This document shows positions 25,535 to 37,403 of a DNA stretch of 64,000 nucleotides, one piece after another. A model generated the notes under the pieces. It had not been told where the DNA came from. It was given only the letters and a program-made list of their open reading frames with translations, and ran no database searches. Position numbers and translations under genes: made by a program. The stretch lies in assembly GCF_964355755.1 (NCBI RefSeq), contig NC_092677.1, positions 3,353,001 through 3,417,000 of the forward strand. Direction: 5' to 3'. Position 1 is the first letter of the stretch. Every line of letters begins with the position of its first letter. The DNA comes from Antedon mediterranea (taxonomy: Eukaryota > Echinodermata > Crinoidea > Comatulida > Antedonidae).

Positions 25535-26118
25535 GCACAGTAGAACCCCTATTAAGGGGACACCTTTTGGACCAAGAGCATGCAATAGTACCAATGCTCA
25601 ATCATTAAAATAGAAGAAACTAATGCATGGCGTGAAATCAACCAGTAAAATAGCAAGGATAATCAATGCTTGCTATGTGACAGGGAGAGGGGGGGGGGGG
25701 GAATCATTATGTGCTTCCCTTTTAACAGGCAAAATTAAATTATTAACTATACCTTTCAATCTATTTAACACTGACAGATTATTAATATTATATATCCACC
25801 ATTTAAAAAATCTGATATACATAATATATTTAGGCCTACAGTACTTCTATCTATGATAATTTTGCTTTATACACAAACTTTATTAATTTTATAAAATTCA
25901 TATAAATACTGTATTACTTCATTTTAGTAATAATACTAATCATAGAACATAAACTTTGGAACACCCCTTATATCTAGGGGACACCGCTATTAAGGGGAAA
26001 CTTTCCTGTGCAAAACAGTATATCTTTTAATACTACAGCCAACCTTATTCAAGGGACACCTCTATTAAAGGTACATTTGTTGGGTCCTGAAGTTGTCCCT
26101 TTAATAGAGGTTCTATCT
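25535..26118. mobile_element. pogo-like MITE (CAGTAGAACCCC ... GGTTCTA), degenerate
   Basis: The left end ACAGTAGAACCCCTATTAAG and the internal GGGGACACC match the family. Inner GGGGACACCGCTATTAAGG and GGGACACCTCTATTAAAG lie at 25977-26068. The right part GTCCCTTTAATAGAGGTTCTA ends near 26116. A run of 13 G lies at 25689-25701. It may be one element with unrelated filler or two neighbouring fragments. Confidence 0.5.
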
Positions 26119-26153
26119 ACTGTACACTATTTGTTATTGTACAACACACAGTG

Positions 26154-26341
26154 TAAAGAGTGGTTCCCACTAGCGACGCAACGCAAGGACGTAACGCAGC
26201 GCAAGTGAATTCATGACCAATCACAAGCGATGGCTTATTCGCTTGTGATTGCTAACTGTCTATAACTTCGCTTGTCATTGGTTAAAGCGCTTGCGTTGCG
26301 TTTACGTCCTTGCGTTACGTTCTAGTGGGAACCAAGCTTCA
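26154..26341. mobile_element. MITE family B, copy 1 (GGTTCCCACTAG)
   Basis: This is the best copy of the family. The left arm has GTGGTTCCCACTAG and GACGCAACGCAAGGACGTAA. The right arm is the complement, TACGTCCTTGCGTTACG then CTAGTGGGAACCAAGC. The centre has GACCAATCACAAGCGA and inverted TCGCTTGTGATTG, so the element is one long hairpin. It is non-coding. Confidence 0.8.
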
Positions 26342-27048
26342 GTAGTATCCACAGATATGCTGTATTTGCTTATTTGATACCATAACAACTCTATAAATAC
26401 AAGAAAATGAATGATGGCATTTGTATTTACTCATCAAATCATTTTATAAACTGGTATCCAACAATACAAATACATTTATTATCTCTCTATTAATACCTTT
26501 GGAAGTTTCCATCATACAATGCTGATTAACATTCATGTGACCTTTGAACCTGTTGACAAAAACTCCTACCAATAAATTGACTTTCAATACCACCTCAATG
26601 TCATTTTTTTTATGGATTATGATTTTCATATTGTTATCAGCTGGTGAAAACAGGAAAAACAAATTCTGTGTATGATTTTTTAAAACGGCAAATAAAATTT
26701 ATAGGGATCGAATAATGTGTGAGGTCGGAGATTCTTGTGTATATCGGCAAATCAAATGAATTCAGTATGTTTGCATTTTTAAGGATGAATAACGTGTGAT
26801 GTCAGAGATTTTTTGTACAGTATATCAGTCAAAATCAATTCCATTTTTAGGAATGACTGATCATCTTAATAATACAAGCCAACAAGGGCATACATTACTA
26901 AATACACAGTCTTATATTTATGTGAAATTTAAATAACATTTGACATGCAGTTAATTGTTAGTGGGCATACAGAAGGTTATAGTTGGCATTCATGTTCGAT
27001 ATTAGACACGCCACTAATTGTTTTCTCAAAAAGATGCCTTAATCTGCT

Positions 27049-27322
27049 TAAGCTCTGTCTACTCTATAGTATCAAATTAGTTTGACAAAAAAAGTGTGAT
27101 GTGTCCAAATATGGTAGTGATATGCCTAAATATGGTAGTGATATGCCTAAATATGGTAGTGATATGCCTAAATATGGTAGTGATATGCCTAAATATGGTA
27201 GTGATATGCCTAAATATGGTAGTAGTACTATAACATCATGATGTCAATATATGGGCACATCACATGTTTTTGTCACATCATGGAGTAAAGACATAAAGTT
27301 TGCTAGTGTGGACAGAGCTTTA
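27049..27322 (-). mobile_element. MITE family A, copy 6, with 21-bp internal expansion
   Basis: TAAGCTCTGTCTACTCTATA at the left and GTGTGGACAGAGCTTTA at the right. Inside, CCTAAATATGGTAGTGATATG is repeated in tandem five to six times (27124-27222), where other copies have one or two. The family's inner motif has therefore expanded into a small tandem array. Confidence 0.85.
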
Positions 27323-27679
27323 GACTACACGTAAATAAGGTACAGCAATTAATCAAATTATATGACTTATATATGATTGAAGTTTAATCTACACTATATT
27401 TTGTATAACAAATGTTCAAAGTGATTCAAGTACATACAATTCTACTGCAACATCACTAAAAATATAAATGTGCCAAGCTTAAGGTAGCATGCACGTCAAT
27501 GAACACATTTAAGTACAACAAATATATAAGCTGGTATCTATGTTGTTTATTTAATCTTGAATAACTAATCTATGATAAGATGACGAGATGATGAAAAACA
27601 TTACAGTAAACAGGTAAAAACAGCAAATTTAAAGGGGAATTAAATCAATGAAATATTTTAATATATTAGGCCTACTAAA

Positions 27680-27960
27680 CAGTAGACCCCTTCTTTGGTA
27701 CATCCCTAATAGGGAACACCCCTAATAGGGAACACCCCTAATAGGGAACACCTCTAATAGGGAACACCCCTAATAGGGAACACCCCTAATAGGGAACACC
27801 CCTAATAGGGAACACCCCTAATAGGGAACACCCCTAATAGGGAACACCCCTAATAGGGAACACCCCTAATAGGGAACACCCCTATTAAGGGAACACTCCT
27901 ATTAAGGGAACACCCCTATTAACCGCCAGGCATTCAATAAAGGAAGTACCCCTCACCGCC
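27680..27960. repeat. 18-bp minisatellite behind a CAGTAGACCCC end
   Basis: CAGTAGACCCCTTCTTTGG resembles the pogo-like left terminus. It is followed by about 12 tandem copies of an 18-bp unit (ACCCCTAATAGGGAACAC) at 27703-27915. The last copies change to CCCCTATTAAGGGAACAC. No matching right terminus was found. The unit contains the inverted repeat CCCTAATAGGG. Confidence 0.75.
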
Positions 27961-28267
27961 AGCCATTTTAGACAAAATTTACCTGTTTTTCAAAGCTCAT
28001 AGCAAAGGTGTTTGTAATCAGAATAACATGCAATATACACTCAAATAATGAGATAGAAATAAACTTTCCAATGGTACCAAACACTTTATTGAAATAAAAC
28101 TATAATACCACATAATTGTACAAAGAACTTGGCTCACTTTTAGCACTTTAGGCTCAATCGGAGAACGGGGATACTTTCCAATAAAATGAACAAGGGGGCT
28201 GGGTAACATACATTATGGATACCCCTTAAAGGAGTCATCTTATGAAAACATTTCTTTTTAAAATTTA

Positions 28268-28442
28268 TTCAGAGTACAATAGAACCCTTATAAGGATATC
28301 TTCAGGTTGCTAATAGGGGTGTGAGTGTCCCCAACTGAATATAGTGGGGGCGGGGGGGAGAGGGGTTGAGTATGTATCAGCTGTTTATTTCCTGGGAAGG
28401 TTTCCACTTAATAGGGTGTCCGAAAGGATTCTACTATAGTAG
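28268..28442. mobile_element. pogo-like MITE (CAATAGAACCC ... GGATTCTACTATAG)
   Basis: CAATAGAACCCTTATAAGG at the left and AATAGGGTGTCCGAAAGGATTCTACTATAG at the right are recognisable relatives of CAGTAGAACC / GGTTCTACTG. The centre holds GTGTCCCC and a G-rich run. It is degenerate. Confidence 0.5.
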
Positions 28443-28836
28443 GGCTAGACAAGAAAAAAAAAAATTACTGTAGGACTCTCTGTCAACATGTGTTTATATC
28501 TACAGTATCGTCCCTGTGATTCTAATAATTTAATTCCATAAATCATAATTGAGTAATTTAATAAGGCCTATAAAATGATCAGAACTGCTATTTTAACCAC
28601 GGTGAGTCAGAAGATTTCACAGATTTCCACCCTAGTGCCACATCACTGCTAAAATGGTTGGATGGATTTGAATGTGGTTTGGCAGATTCCACTAAAAAAC
28701 CTTCAAAATCAATATTTGAACACGGACTATAATACCGGCAAATATAGATACAGTAAGCTATGGCAAGACAAGTGTGCCAAACGATATATATGTTCAAGAA
28801 TGATAGACTCATTGCTGGTTCTAGTATTTGTACGTA

Positions 28837-31800
28837 ACTAGAACCCCCATTAGGAGGACACATTTAAACCCCCATTAGGGGGACACCTTTAGGATCTAAC
28901 AAAGTGTCCCCTTAATAAACCCCCATTAGGGGGACACCTTTAGGATCTAACAAAGTGTTCCCTTAATAAACCCCCATTAGGGGGACACATTTAGGATCTA
29001 ACAAAGTGTCCCCTTAATAAACCCCCATTAGGGGGACACCTTTAGGATCTAACAAAGTGTCCCCTTAATAAACCCCCATTAGGGGGACACATTTAGGATC
29101 TAACAAAGTGTCCCCTTAATAAACCCCCATTAGGGGGACACATTTAGGATCTAACAAAGTGTCTCCTTAATAAACCCCCATTAGGGGGACACCTTTAGGA
29201 TCTAACAAAGTGTCCCCTTAATAAACCCCCATTAGGGGGACACATTTAGGATCTAACAAAGTGTCCCCTTAATAAACCCCCATTAGGGGGACACATTTAG
29301 GACAGTGTCCCCTTAATAAACCCCCATTAGGGGGACACATTTAGGATCTAACAAAGTGTCCCCTTAATAAACCCCCATTAGGGGGACACATTTAGGATCT
29401 AACAAAGTGTCTCCTTAATAAACCCCCATTAGGGGGACACATTTAGGATCTAACAAAGTGTCCCCTTAATAAACCCCCATTAGGGGGACACATTTAGGAT
29501 CTAACAAAGTGTCTCCTTAATAAACCCCCATTAGGGGGACACATTTAGGATCTAACAAAGTGTCTCCTTAATAAACCCCCATTAGGGGGACACATTTAGG
29601 ATCTAACAAAGTGTCTCCTTAATAAACCCCCATTAGGGGGACACATTTAGGATCTAACAAAGTGTCCCCTTAATAAACCCCCATTAGGGGGACACATTTA
29701 GGATCTAACAAAGTGTCCCCTTAATAAACCCCCATTAGGGGGACACATTTAGGATCTAACAAAGTGTCCCCTTAATAAACCTCCAGTAGGGGGACACATT
29801 TAGGATCTAACAAAGTGTCTCCTTAATAAACCCCCATTAGGGGGACACATTTAGGATCTAACAAAGTGTCCCATTAATAAACCCCCATTAGGGGGACACA
29901 TTTAGGATCTAACAAAGTGTCTCCTTAATAAACCCCCATTAGGGGGACACATTTAGGATCTAACAAAGTGTCCCCTTAATAAACCCCCATTAGGGGGACA
30001 CATTTAGGATCTAACAAAGTGTCCCCTTAATAAACCCCCATTAGGGGGACACATTTAGGATCTAACAAAGTGTCTCCTTAATAAACCCCCATTAGGGGGA
30101 CACATTTAGGATCTAACAAAGTGTCTCCTTAATAAACCCCCATTAGGGGGACACATTTAGGATCTAACAAAGTGTCTCCTTAATAAACCCCCATTAGGGG
30201 GACACATTTAGGATCTAACAAAGTGTCTCCTTAATAAACCCCCATTAGGGGGACACATTTAGGATCTAACAAAGTGTCTCCTTAATAAACCCCCATTAGG
30301 GGGACACATTTAGGATCTAACAAAGTGTCCCCTTAATAAACCCCCATTAGGGGGACACATTTAGGATCTAACAAAGTGTCCCATTAATAAACCCCCATTA
30401 GGGGGACACATTTAGGATCTAACAAAGTGTCCCCTTAATAAACCCCCATTAGGGGACACATTTAGGATCTAACAAAGTGTCCCCTTAATAAACCCCCATT
30501 AGGGGGACACATTTAGGATCTAACAAAGTGTCCCATTAATAAACCCCCATTAGGGGGACACATTTAGGATCTAACAAAGTGTCTCCTTAATAAACCCCCA
30601 TTAGGGGGACACATTTAGGATCTAACAAAGTGTCTCCTTAATAAACCCCCATTAGGGGGACACATTTAGGATCTAACAAAGTGTCTCCTTAATAAACCCC
30701 CATTAGGGGGACACATTTAGGATCTAACAAAGTGTCTCCTTAATAAACCCCCATTAGGGGGACACATTTAGGATCTAACAAAGTGTCTCCTTAACACTTT
30801 GACTGCCAAACACGAAGATCTTCGTTTTTGGAAACACAACGCTTGACTGCCAAACACGAAGATCTTCGTTTTTCGCGTTTTTTTACGAAATCCGGTAGAT
30901 AGGTTAATTATTGGTATATCATATAAATATGGACACTATATTCGGTCTGGACCGTGATTATTTTACTTTTTGAAAGTAACTAATCTGGTTACGAACGATT
31001 GTCAAAATGGTACCTGTCGAAATAACATACACCGCGCATCACAGTAGCGCGTACAGCGATGGTTTTTGGCGCATTGTGTATCGGTCGCGCGCTAGCTATG
31101 CCGCCGAAGCATTACAAAGGTTTATGTGGATTGGAATGTTTGTTTGTTATCTGAATGAAAAATAATGGATGAATTTTCAATATGAAGTCTTTAATTTTAT
31201 TATTGTATGTATACCCTAATTGTTATGGTGCTTCACTGTAAGTGGCCGAGTTCACGCAACAAATTTGTTTAGAAATGGTATGAATATTATCATCATTTTA
31301 CTAGCTAGGCTAGTAGTACTAGGCTATAGCCTAGGCCTAGTCGTAAAACGGTTCTGGACCAACTTTAGGCATAGTTAACTAGGCCTGGTGTCTTTACTAT
31401 GTGGATTTTGGCGAAACATTGATGTAAGATTTATGATTTATAAAATGTAATACATTTTTCGATATTGATAACTTGTTTTTATAGGCCTACCGGTGCCGTG
31501 TAAGTAATTTTTTGTTGTTTGTTGATCTCACCGGGCGATATTTTCATATTGCGATGTCTTGCACAAAATAGCGTATATCTCGACTTTCTTGCGCAAAACT
31601 ACGAAAAACTCAAAAAGTGGGTTACTTTCATTTTACTATTACGATTTACATATTGCGATTTGAAAATCGTTCTTGGTACCATTGTAAAGCTAAAATCTTT
31701 TTGATTATTTTAGTCTAAATTAAATGTAAATCAGATCAAATACATAGTTTCAATCAGCTTTGATAAAAACATCGAATTGGGCTATAAACGCTGGCGGTGG

Positions 31801-34800
31801 CAGTTTCTAACTGGAAAAACCTCTGGCAGTCAAAGTGTTAATAAACCCCCATTAGGGGGACACATTTAGGATCTAACAAAGTGTCCCCTTAATAAACCCC
31901 CATTAGGGGGACACATTTAGGATCTAACAAAGTGTCCCATTAATAAACCCCCATTAGGGGGACACATTTAGGATCTAACAAAGTGTCCCCTTAATAAACC
32001 CCCATTAGGGGGACACATTTAGGATCTAACAAAGTGTCCCCTTAATAAACCCCCATTAGGGGGACACATTTAGGATCTAACAAAGTGTCCCATTAATAAA
32101 CCCCCATTAGGGGGACACATTTAGGATCTAACAAAGTGTCTCCTTAATAAACCCCCATTAGGAAGACACATTTAGGATCTAACAAAGTGTCTCCTTAATA
32201 AACCCCCATTAGGGGGACACATTTAGGATCTAACAAAGTGTCTCCTTAATAAACCCCCATTAGGGGGACACATTTAGGATCTAACAAAGTGTCCCCTTAA
32301 TAAACCCCCATTAGGGGGACACATTTAGGATCTAACAAAGTGTCCCATTAATAAACCCCCATTAGGGGGACACATTTAGGATCTAACAAAGTGTCCCCTT
32401 AATAAACCCCCATTAGGGGGACACATTTAGGATCTAACAAAGTGTCTCCTTAATAAACCCCCATTAGGGGGACACATTTAGGATCTAACAAAGTGTCCCA
32501 TTAATAAACCCCCATTAGGGGGACACATTTAGGATCTAACAAAGTGTCTCCTTAATAAACCCCCATTAGGGAGACACATTTAGGATCTAACAAAGTGTCT
32601 CCTTAATAAACCCCCATTAGGGGGACACATTTAGGATCTAACAAAGTGTCCCCTTAATAAACCCCCATTAGGGGGACACATTTAGGATCTAACAAAGTGT
32701 CCCATTAATAAACCTCCATTAGGGGGACACATTTAGGATCTAACAAAGTGTCCCATTAATAAACCCCCATTAGGGGGACACATTTAGGATCTAACAAAGT
32801 GTCCCCTAAATAAACCCCCATTAGGGGGACACATTTAGGATCTAACAAAGTGTCCCCTTAATAAACCCCCATTAGGGGGACACATTTAGGATCTAACAAA
32901 GTGTCCCATTAATAAACCCCCATTAGGGGGACACATTTAGGATCTAACAAAGTGTCTCCTTAATAAACCCCCATTAGGGGGACACATTTAGGATCTAACA
33001 AAGTGTCCCCTTAATAAACAACCATTAGGGGGACACATTTAGGATCTAACAAAGTGTCTCCTTAATAAACCCCCATTAGGGGGACACATTTAGGATCTAA
33101 CAAAGTGTCTCCTTAATAAACCCCCATTAGGGGGACACATTTAGGATCTAACAAAGTGTCCCCTTAATAAACCCCCATTAGGGGGACACATTTAGGATCT
33201 AACAAAGTGTCTCCTTAATAAACCCCCATTAGGGGGACACATTTAGGATCTAACAAAGTGTCCCATTAATAAACCCCCATTAGAGGGACACATTTAGGAT
33301 CTAACAAAGTGTCTCCTTAATAAACCCCCATTAGGGGGACACATTTAGGATCTAACAAAGTGTCCCATTAATAAACCCCCATTAGGGGGACACATTTAGG
33401 ATCTAACAAAGTGTCTCCTTAATAAACCTCCAGTAGGGGGACACATTTAGGATCTAACAAAGTGTCCCCTTAATAAACCCCCATTAGGGGGACACATTTA
33501 GGATCTAACAAAGTGTCTCCTTAATAAACCTCCATTAGGGGGACACATTTAGGATCTAACAAAGTGTCCCCTTAATAAACCCCCATTAGGGGGACACATT
33601 TAGGATCTAACAAAGTGTCTCCTTAATAAACCCCCATTAGGGGGACACATTTAGGATCTAACAAAGTGTCCCATTAATAAACCCCCATTAGGGGGACACA
33701 TTTAGGATCTAACAAAGTGTCTCCTTAATAAACCCCATTAGGGGGACACATTTAGGATCTAACAAAGTGTCCCATTAATAAACCCCCCATTAGGGGGACA
33801 CATTTAGGATCTAACAAAGTGTCCCCTTAATAAACCTCCAGTAGGGGGACACATTTAGGATCTAACAAAGTGTCTCCTTAATAAACCCCCATTAGGGGGA
33901 CACATTTAGGATCTAACAAAGTGTCCCATTAATAAACCCCCATTAGGGGGACACATTTAGGATCTAACAAAGTGTCTCCTTAATAAACCCCCATTAGGGG
34001 GACACATTTAGGATCTAACAAAGTGTCTCCTTAATAAACCCCCATTAGGGGGACACATTTAGGATCTAACAAAGTGTCCCATTAATAAACCCCCATTAGG
34101 GGGACACATTTAGGATCTAACAAAGTGTCCCCTTAATAAACCCCCATTAGGGTGTACACATTTAGGATCTAACAAAGTGTCTCCTTAATAAACCCCCATT
34201 AGGGGGACACATTTAGGATCTAACAAAGTGTCCCCTTAATAAACCCCCATTAGGGGGACACATTTAGGATCTAACAAAGTGTCCCCTTAATAAACCCCCA
34301 TTAGGGGGACACATTTAGGATCTAACAAAGTGTCTCCTTAATAAACCCCCATTAGGGGGACACATTTAGGATCTAACAAAGTGTCCCCTTAATAAACCCC
34401 CATTAGGGGGACACCTTTAGGATCTAACAAAGTGTCCCCTTAATAAACCCCCATTAGGGGGACACCTTTAGGATCTAACAAAGTGTCCCCTTAATAAACC
34501 CCCATTAGGGGGACACATTTAGGATCTAACAAAGTGTCCCCTTAATAAACCCCCATTAGGGGGACACATTTAGGATCTAACAAAGTGTCCCCTTAATAAA
34601 CCCCCATTAGGGGGACACATTTAGGATCTAACAAAGTGTCCCCTTAATAAACCCCCATTAGGGGGACACATTTAGGATCTAACAAAGTGTCCCCTTAATA
34701 AACCCCCATTAGGGGGACACATTTAGGATCTAACAAAGTGTCCCCTTAATAAACCCCCATTAGGGGGACACATTTAGGATCTAAAAAGTGTCTCCTTAAT

Positions 34801-35508
34801 AAACCTCCAGTAGGGGGACACCTTTAGGATTTAGCAAAGTGTCTCCTTAATAAACCCCTATTAGGGGGACACCTTTAGGACAGTGTCCCCTTAATAAACC
34901 CCCATTAGGGGGACACCTTTAGGATCTAACAAAGTGTCTCCTTAATAAACCCCCATTAGGGGGACACCTTTAGGACAGTGTCCCCTTAATAAACCCCCAT
35001 TAGGGGGACACCTTTAGGACAGTGTCCCCTTAATAAACCCCCATTAGGGGGACACATTTAGGATCTAACAAAGTGTCTCCTTAATAAACCCCCATTAGGG
35101 GGACACATTTAGGATCTAACAAAGTGTCTCCTTAATAAACCCCTATTAGGGGGACACCTTTAGGACAGTGTCCCCTTAATAAACCCCCATTAGGGGGACA
35201 CCTTTAGGACAGTGTCCCCTTAATAAACCCCCATTAGGGGGACACATTTAGGATCTAACAAAGTGTCTCCTTAATAAACCCCCATTAAGGGGACACCTTT
35301 AGGACAGTGTCCCCTTAATAAACCCCCATTAGGGGGACACCTTTAGGACAGTGTCCCCTTAATAAACCCCCATTAGGGGGACACCTTTAGGACAGTGTCC
35401 CCTTAATAAACCCCCATTAGGGGGACACCTTTAGGACAGTGTCCCCTTAATAAACCCCCATTAGGGGGACACCTTTAGGACAGTGTCCCCTTAATAGATG
35501 TTCTACTG
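28837..35508 (+). repeat. 6.7 kb minisatellite of a 51-bp unit inside pogo-like ends
   Basis: The left boundary is TA then ACTAGAACCCCCATTAGG at 28837. The right boundary is GTCCCCTTAATAGATGTTCT with ACTG then TA at 35509. These ends match the CAGTAGAACC ... GGTTCTACTG elements elsewhere in the window. Between them lie about 110 tandem units of 51 bp. Each has CCCCCATTAGGGGG (a 5-bp stem hairpin), ACACATTTAGGATCTAAC and GTGTCCCCTTAATAA. GGGGACAC and GTGTCCCC within a unit are also inverted. Variants include GTGTCTCC, GTGTCCCATT, ACACCTTT and a 44-bp short form lacking TCTAACA. ACACCTTT units dominate both edges and the short form clusters near 34870-35500. A piggyBac-type element interrupts it at 30795-31837. 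Confidence 0.93.
30795..31837. mobile_element. 1043-bp non-autonomous piggyBac-type element
   Basis: It begins CACTTTGACTGCCA and ends with the exact complement TGGCAGTCAAAGTG, flanked on both sides by TTAA (30791-30794, 31838-31841). Removing the element and one TTAA restores an intact satellite unit, GTGTCTCCTTAATAAACC. TTAA targeting and this terminus fit the piggyBac superfamily. GACTGCCAAACACGAAGATC occurs twice near the left end, and CGAAGATCTTCG is itself a palindrome. The interior has no transposase-like frame; the 61-codon frame at 31519 starts at TTG and is unremarkable. Confidence 0.9.
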
Positions 35509-36094
35509 TATAACATTTAAAAGCAAATTTATATATTTGAGAATCCATGTCACAAAATTGTGGTCTTAATTTGGAGGTCTAATTTTAATAATTGTATAAT
35601 TATTTCATTATTAATGTTTCAAAACCATGTAACTTTTTTGAATCCAGAGTTTTTTTTCATTGTCTAATTTTATTCTTAGAATAAACCAACATTTTTTTTT
35701 CAATTTCAATTCAATTCATCGACATTTTTATTCCATAATCAAAATAAAAACATATACAAATACAATACAAATAATAAGATAATGGAATGGGATACAAAAT
35801 AAGCACAAGTGCTTTAAGCATGTAACCCTAACAAAAAGATCAAACAATTTTTAACAATTAGTTACCATAATTTCTTAGTACTGTATTTCTGGGTCAGAAT
35901 ATTTACCTGTTAGACTTAATACGTCTCCTTGACTTTAGTACCAGTGTGTGCTCATTAAAAGAACGGATCTTACTTGATTACTTAAGTACACCACTACTAG
36001 AGAAAGGTGGGGATGTCTACGTGTGGTTTTGCACTTCCTAAATAGTTTTCTTTTTATAGAGTATGTTGTATACAACAAGTTATTAATTAGAACT
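35509..36094. other. flank of the satellite with a LINE 3' end
   Basis: AT-rich. A likely LINE tail is listed separately at 35695-35845. Nothing else was recognised. Confidence 0.4.
35695..35845 (-). mobile_element. 3' end of a LINE (TGAAT-type tail)
   Basis: On the minus strand the segment reads GGAATAAAAATGTCGATGAA then TTGAATTGAAATTGAAA. This AATAAA-like signal followed by a short tandem tail is typical of non-LTR retrotransposon 3' ends. No coding part is left. Confidence 0.45.
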
Positions 36095-36244
36095 TAAGCT
36101 CTGTCTACACTATCAAACTTTATGTGAAAAAAAAATGGGCATGATGATGTCATATTATCACCACCATATTTAGGCATAATACTACCATATTTGAGCACAT
36201 CACACTTTTTTTGTCAAACTAGTTTGATAGTGCAGACATCTTTA
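36095..36244 (+). mobile_element. MITE family A, copy 7
   Basis: TAAGCTCTGTCTACACTATC at the left; the right terminus is decayed (GATAGTGCAGACATCTTTA). Confidence 0.8.
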
Positions 36245-36521
36245 GTGTTAGGTGGTGATTGGTACTCAGTGTGTGTATGGTGCTACAGATGTTGTATTTA
36301 ATATAACACTGGTAAATTAATAAAGTACAGAACATATTGTAAATTGTCACGTACAATACAGAAAGCAATGATGTCATTCATACAGTAGTAGTAAATTATA
36401 CACCAAATGTTATCAGGATCACATGAATATTAAATCATTTTATTAAAAATTGTAAAAAAAAAACATATTAGAAAATGAATTTTTATGTAATAAATGAATC
36501 AAAATGTTAAAAATAACTCTC

Positions 36522-36661
36522 TAAAGCTCTGTCTACACTATCAAACTTTGTGACAAAAAATGTAATGTGCTTACAGATTACTATGATGATGTCATATCAC
36601 AACCGTATTTGGGCAAATCACACTTTTTTGTCAACTTAGTTTGATAGTGTAGACAGTCTTA
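36522..36661 (+). mobile_element. MITE family A, copy 8
   Basis: TAAAGCTCTGTCTACACTAT at the left and GATAGTGTAGACAGTCTTA at the right. At 140 bp it is one of the shorter copies. Confidence 0.85.
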
Positions 36662-36689
36662 AGCGACATCATCTTACAAGTTACATCGA

Positions 36690-36905
36690 ACCCCTTTTTA
36701 AAAACTTTTTTGGAAACATGGCACCAAAATAGAGGGAGGCTTAGAATACCTCATTTGGGACACGTCTATCTAGGGAAAACTTTTCTGTGAAGTGAAGTGG
36801 AAATGTTTAAACACTACTGACAACACCTATTCAGGGGACACCCATATAAAGGGACACTTTATTGGGTCACAAAGGTGTCTTCTTAATAGGAGTTTTATTG
36901 TAAAT
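36690..36905. repeat. degenerate GGGACAC pogo-like element
   Basis: Contains GGGACACGTCTATCTAGGG, then GGGGACACCCATATAAAGGGACAC, and ends GTGTCTTCTTAATAGGAGTTTTATTGTA. The left end resembles CGAACCCC. The block order matches 25930-26118 (a GTGAAGTG / TGTGCAAAAC spacer between two GGGACAC pairs), so these are copies of one longer element. Confidence 0.5.
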
Positions 36906-37250
36906 AGTAAAATATCGAATTATTATATTCTTTCAGTTATGAGCTGGGTTGCTGTTTATGAAGGGCAAAGTTAATAGAAGGAAGAAACTACTAGAAAACA
37001 CTACAAACCAACTTCCTCAATGATTGATTGTTTGCAAGAAACAATTATAACAACAATATTCACTATTGTTCTATTGTTCTTTTTCTGACAGATAAATTAA
37101 GCATAAACAATTTGTTTGTTTGCTGTCAAAAAAAACACCAAAATACAACTCAGCAGTGTGTGAGCATCCGCTATTGTTTATGCTAACATTTATAAACAAT
37201 ATTTAACAGGATTCCAATATCATGTGTATATCACATTACCTAATTTACAA

Positions 37251-37403
37251 TGCTCTGTCTACACTATCAAACTAGTTTGACAAAAAAAGTGTGATATGCC
37301 AAAATATGGTAGTGGTATGCCCACAGATGGACATCATCATTTCCATATATGGACACATCACATTTTTCTGTCATATAAAGTTTGGTAGTGTAGACAGAGC
37401 TTT
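37251..37403 (-). mobile_element. MITE family A, copy 9
   Basis: TGCTCTGTCTACACTATCAA with the TAGTTTGAC arm at the left; GTAGTGTAGACAGAGCTTT at the right. Confidence 0.85.

Noticed and set aside
31519-31704. 61-codon frame inside the piggyBac-type element as a transposase remnant
   Set aside because: It starts at TTG, is too short, and shows no DDE-type or zinc-finger motif.
28866-35490. CRISPR-like array
   Set aside because: The 51-bp unit repeats without unique spacers, the context is a eukaryotic genome, and no cas gene is present.
28866-35490. Interstitial telomere because each unit contains TTAGGG
   Set aside because: TTAGGG occurs once per 51 bases as part of the CCCCCATTAGGGGG hairpin, not as tandem hexamers.
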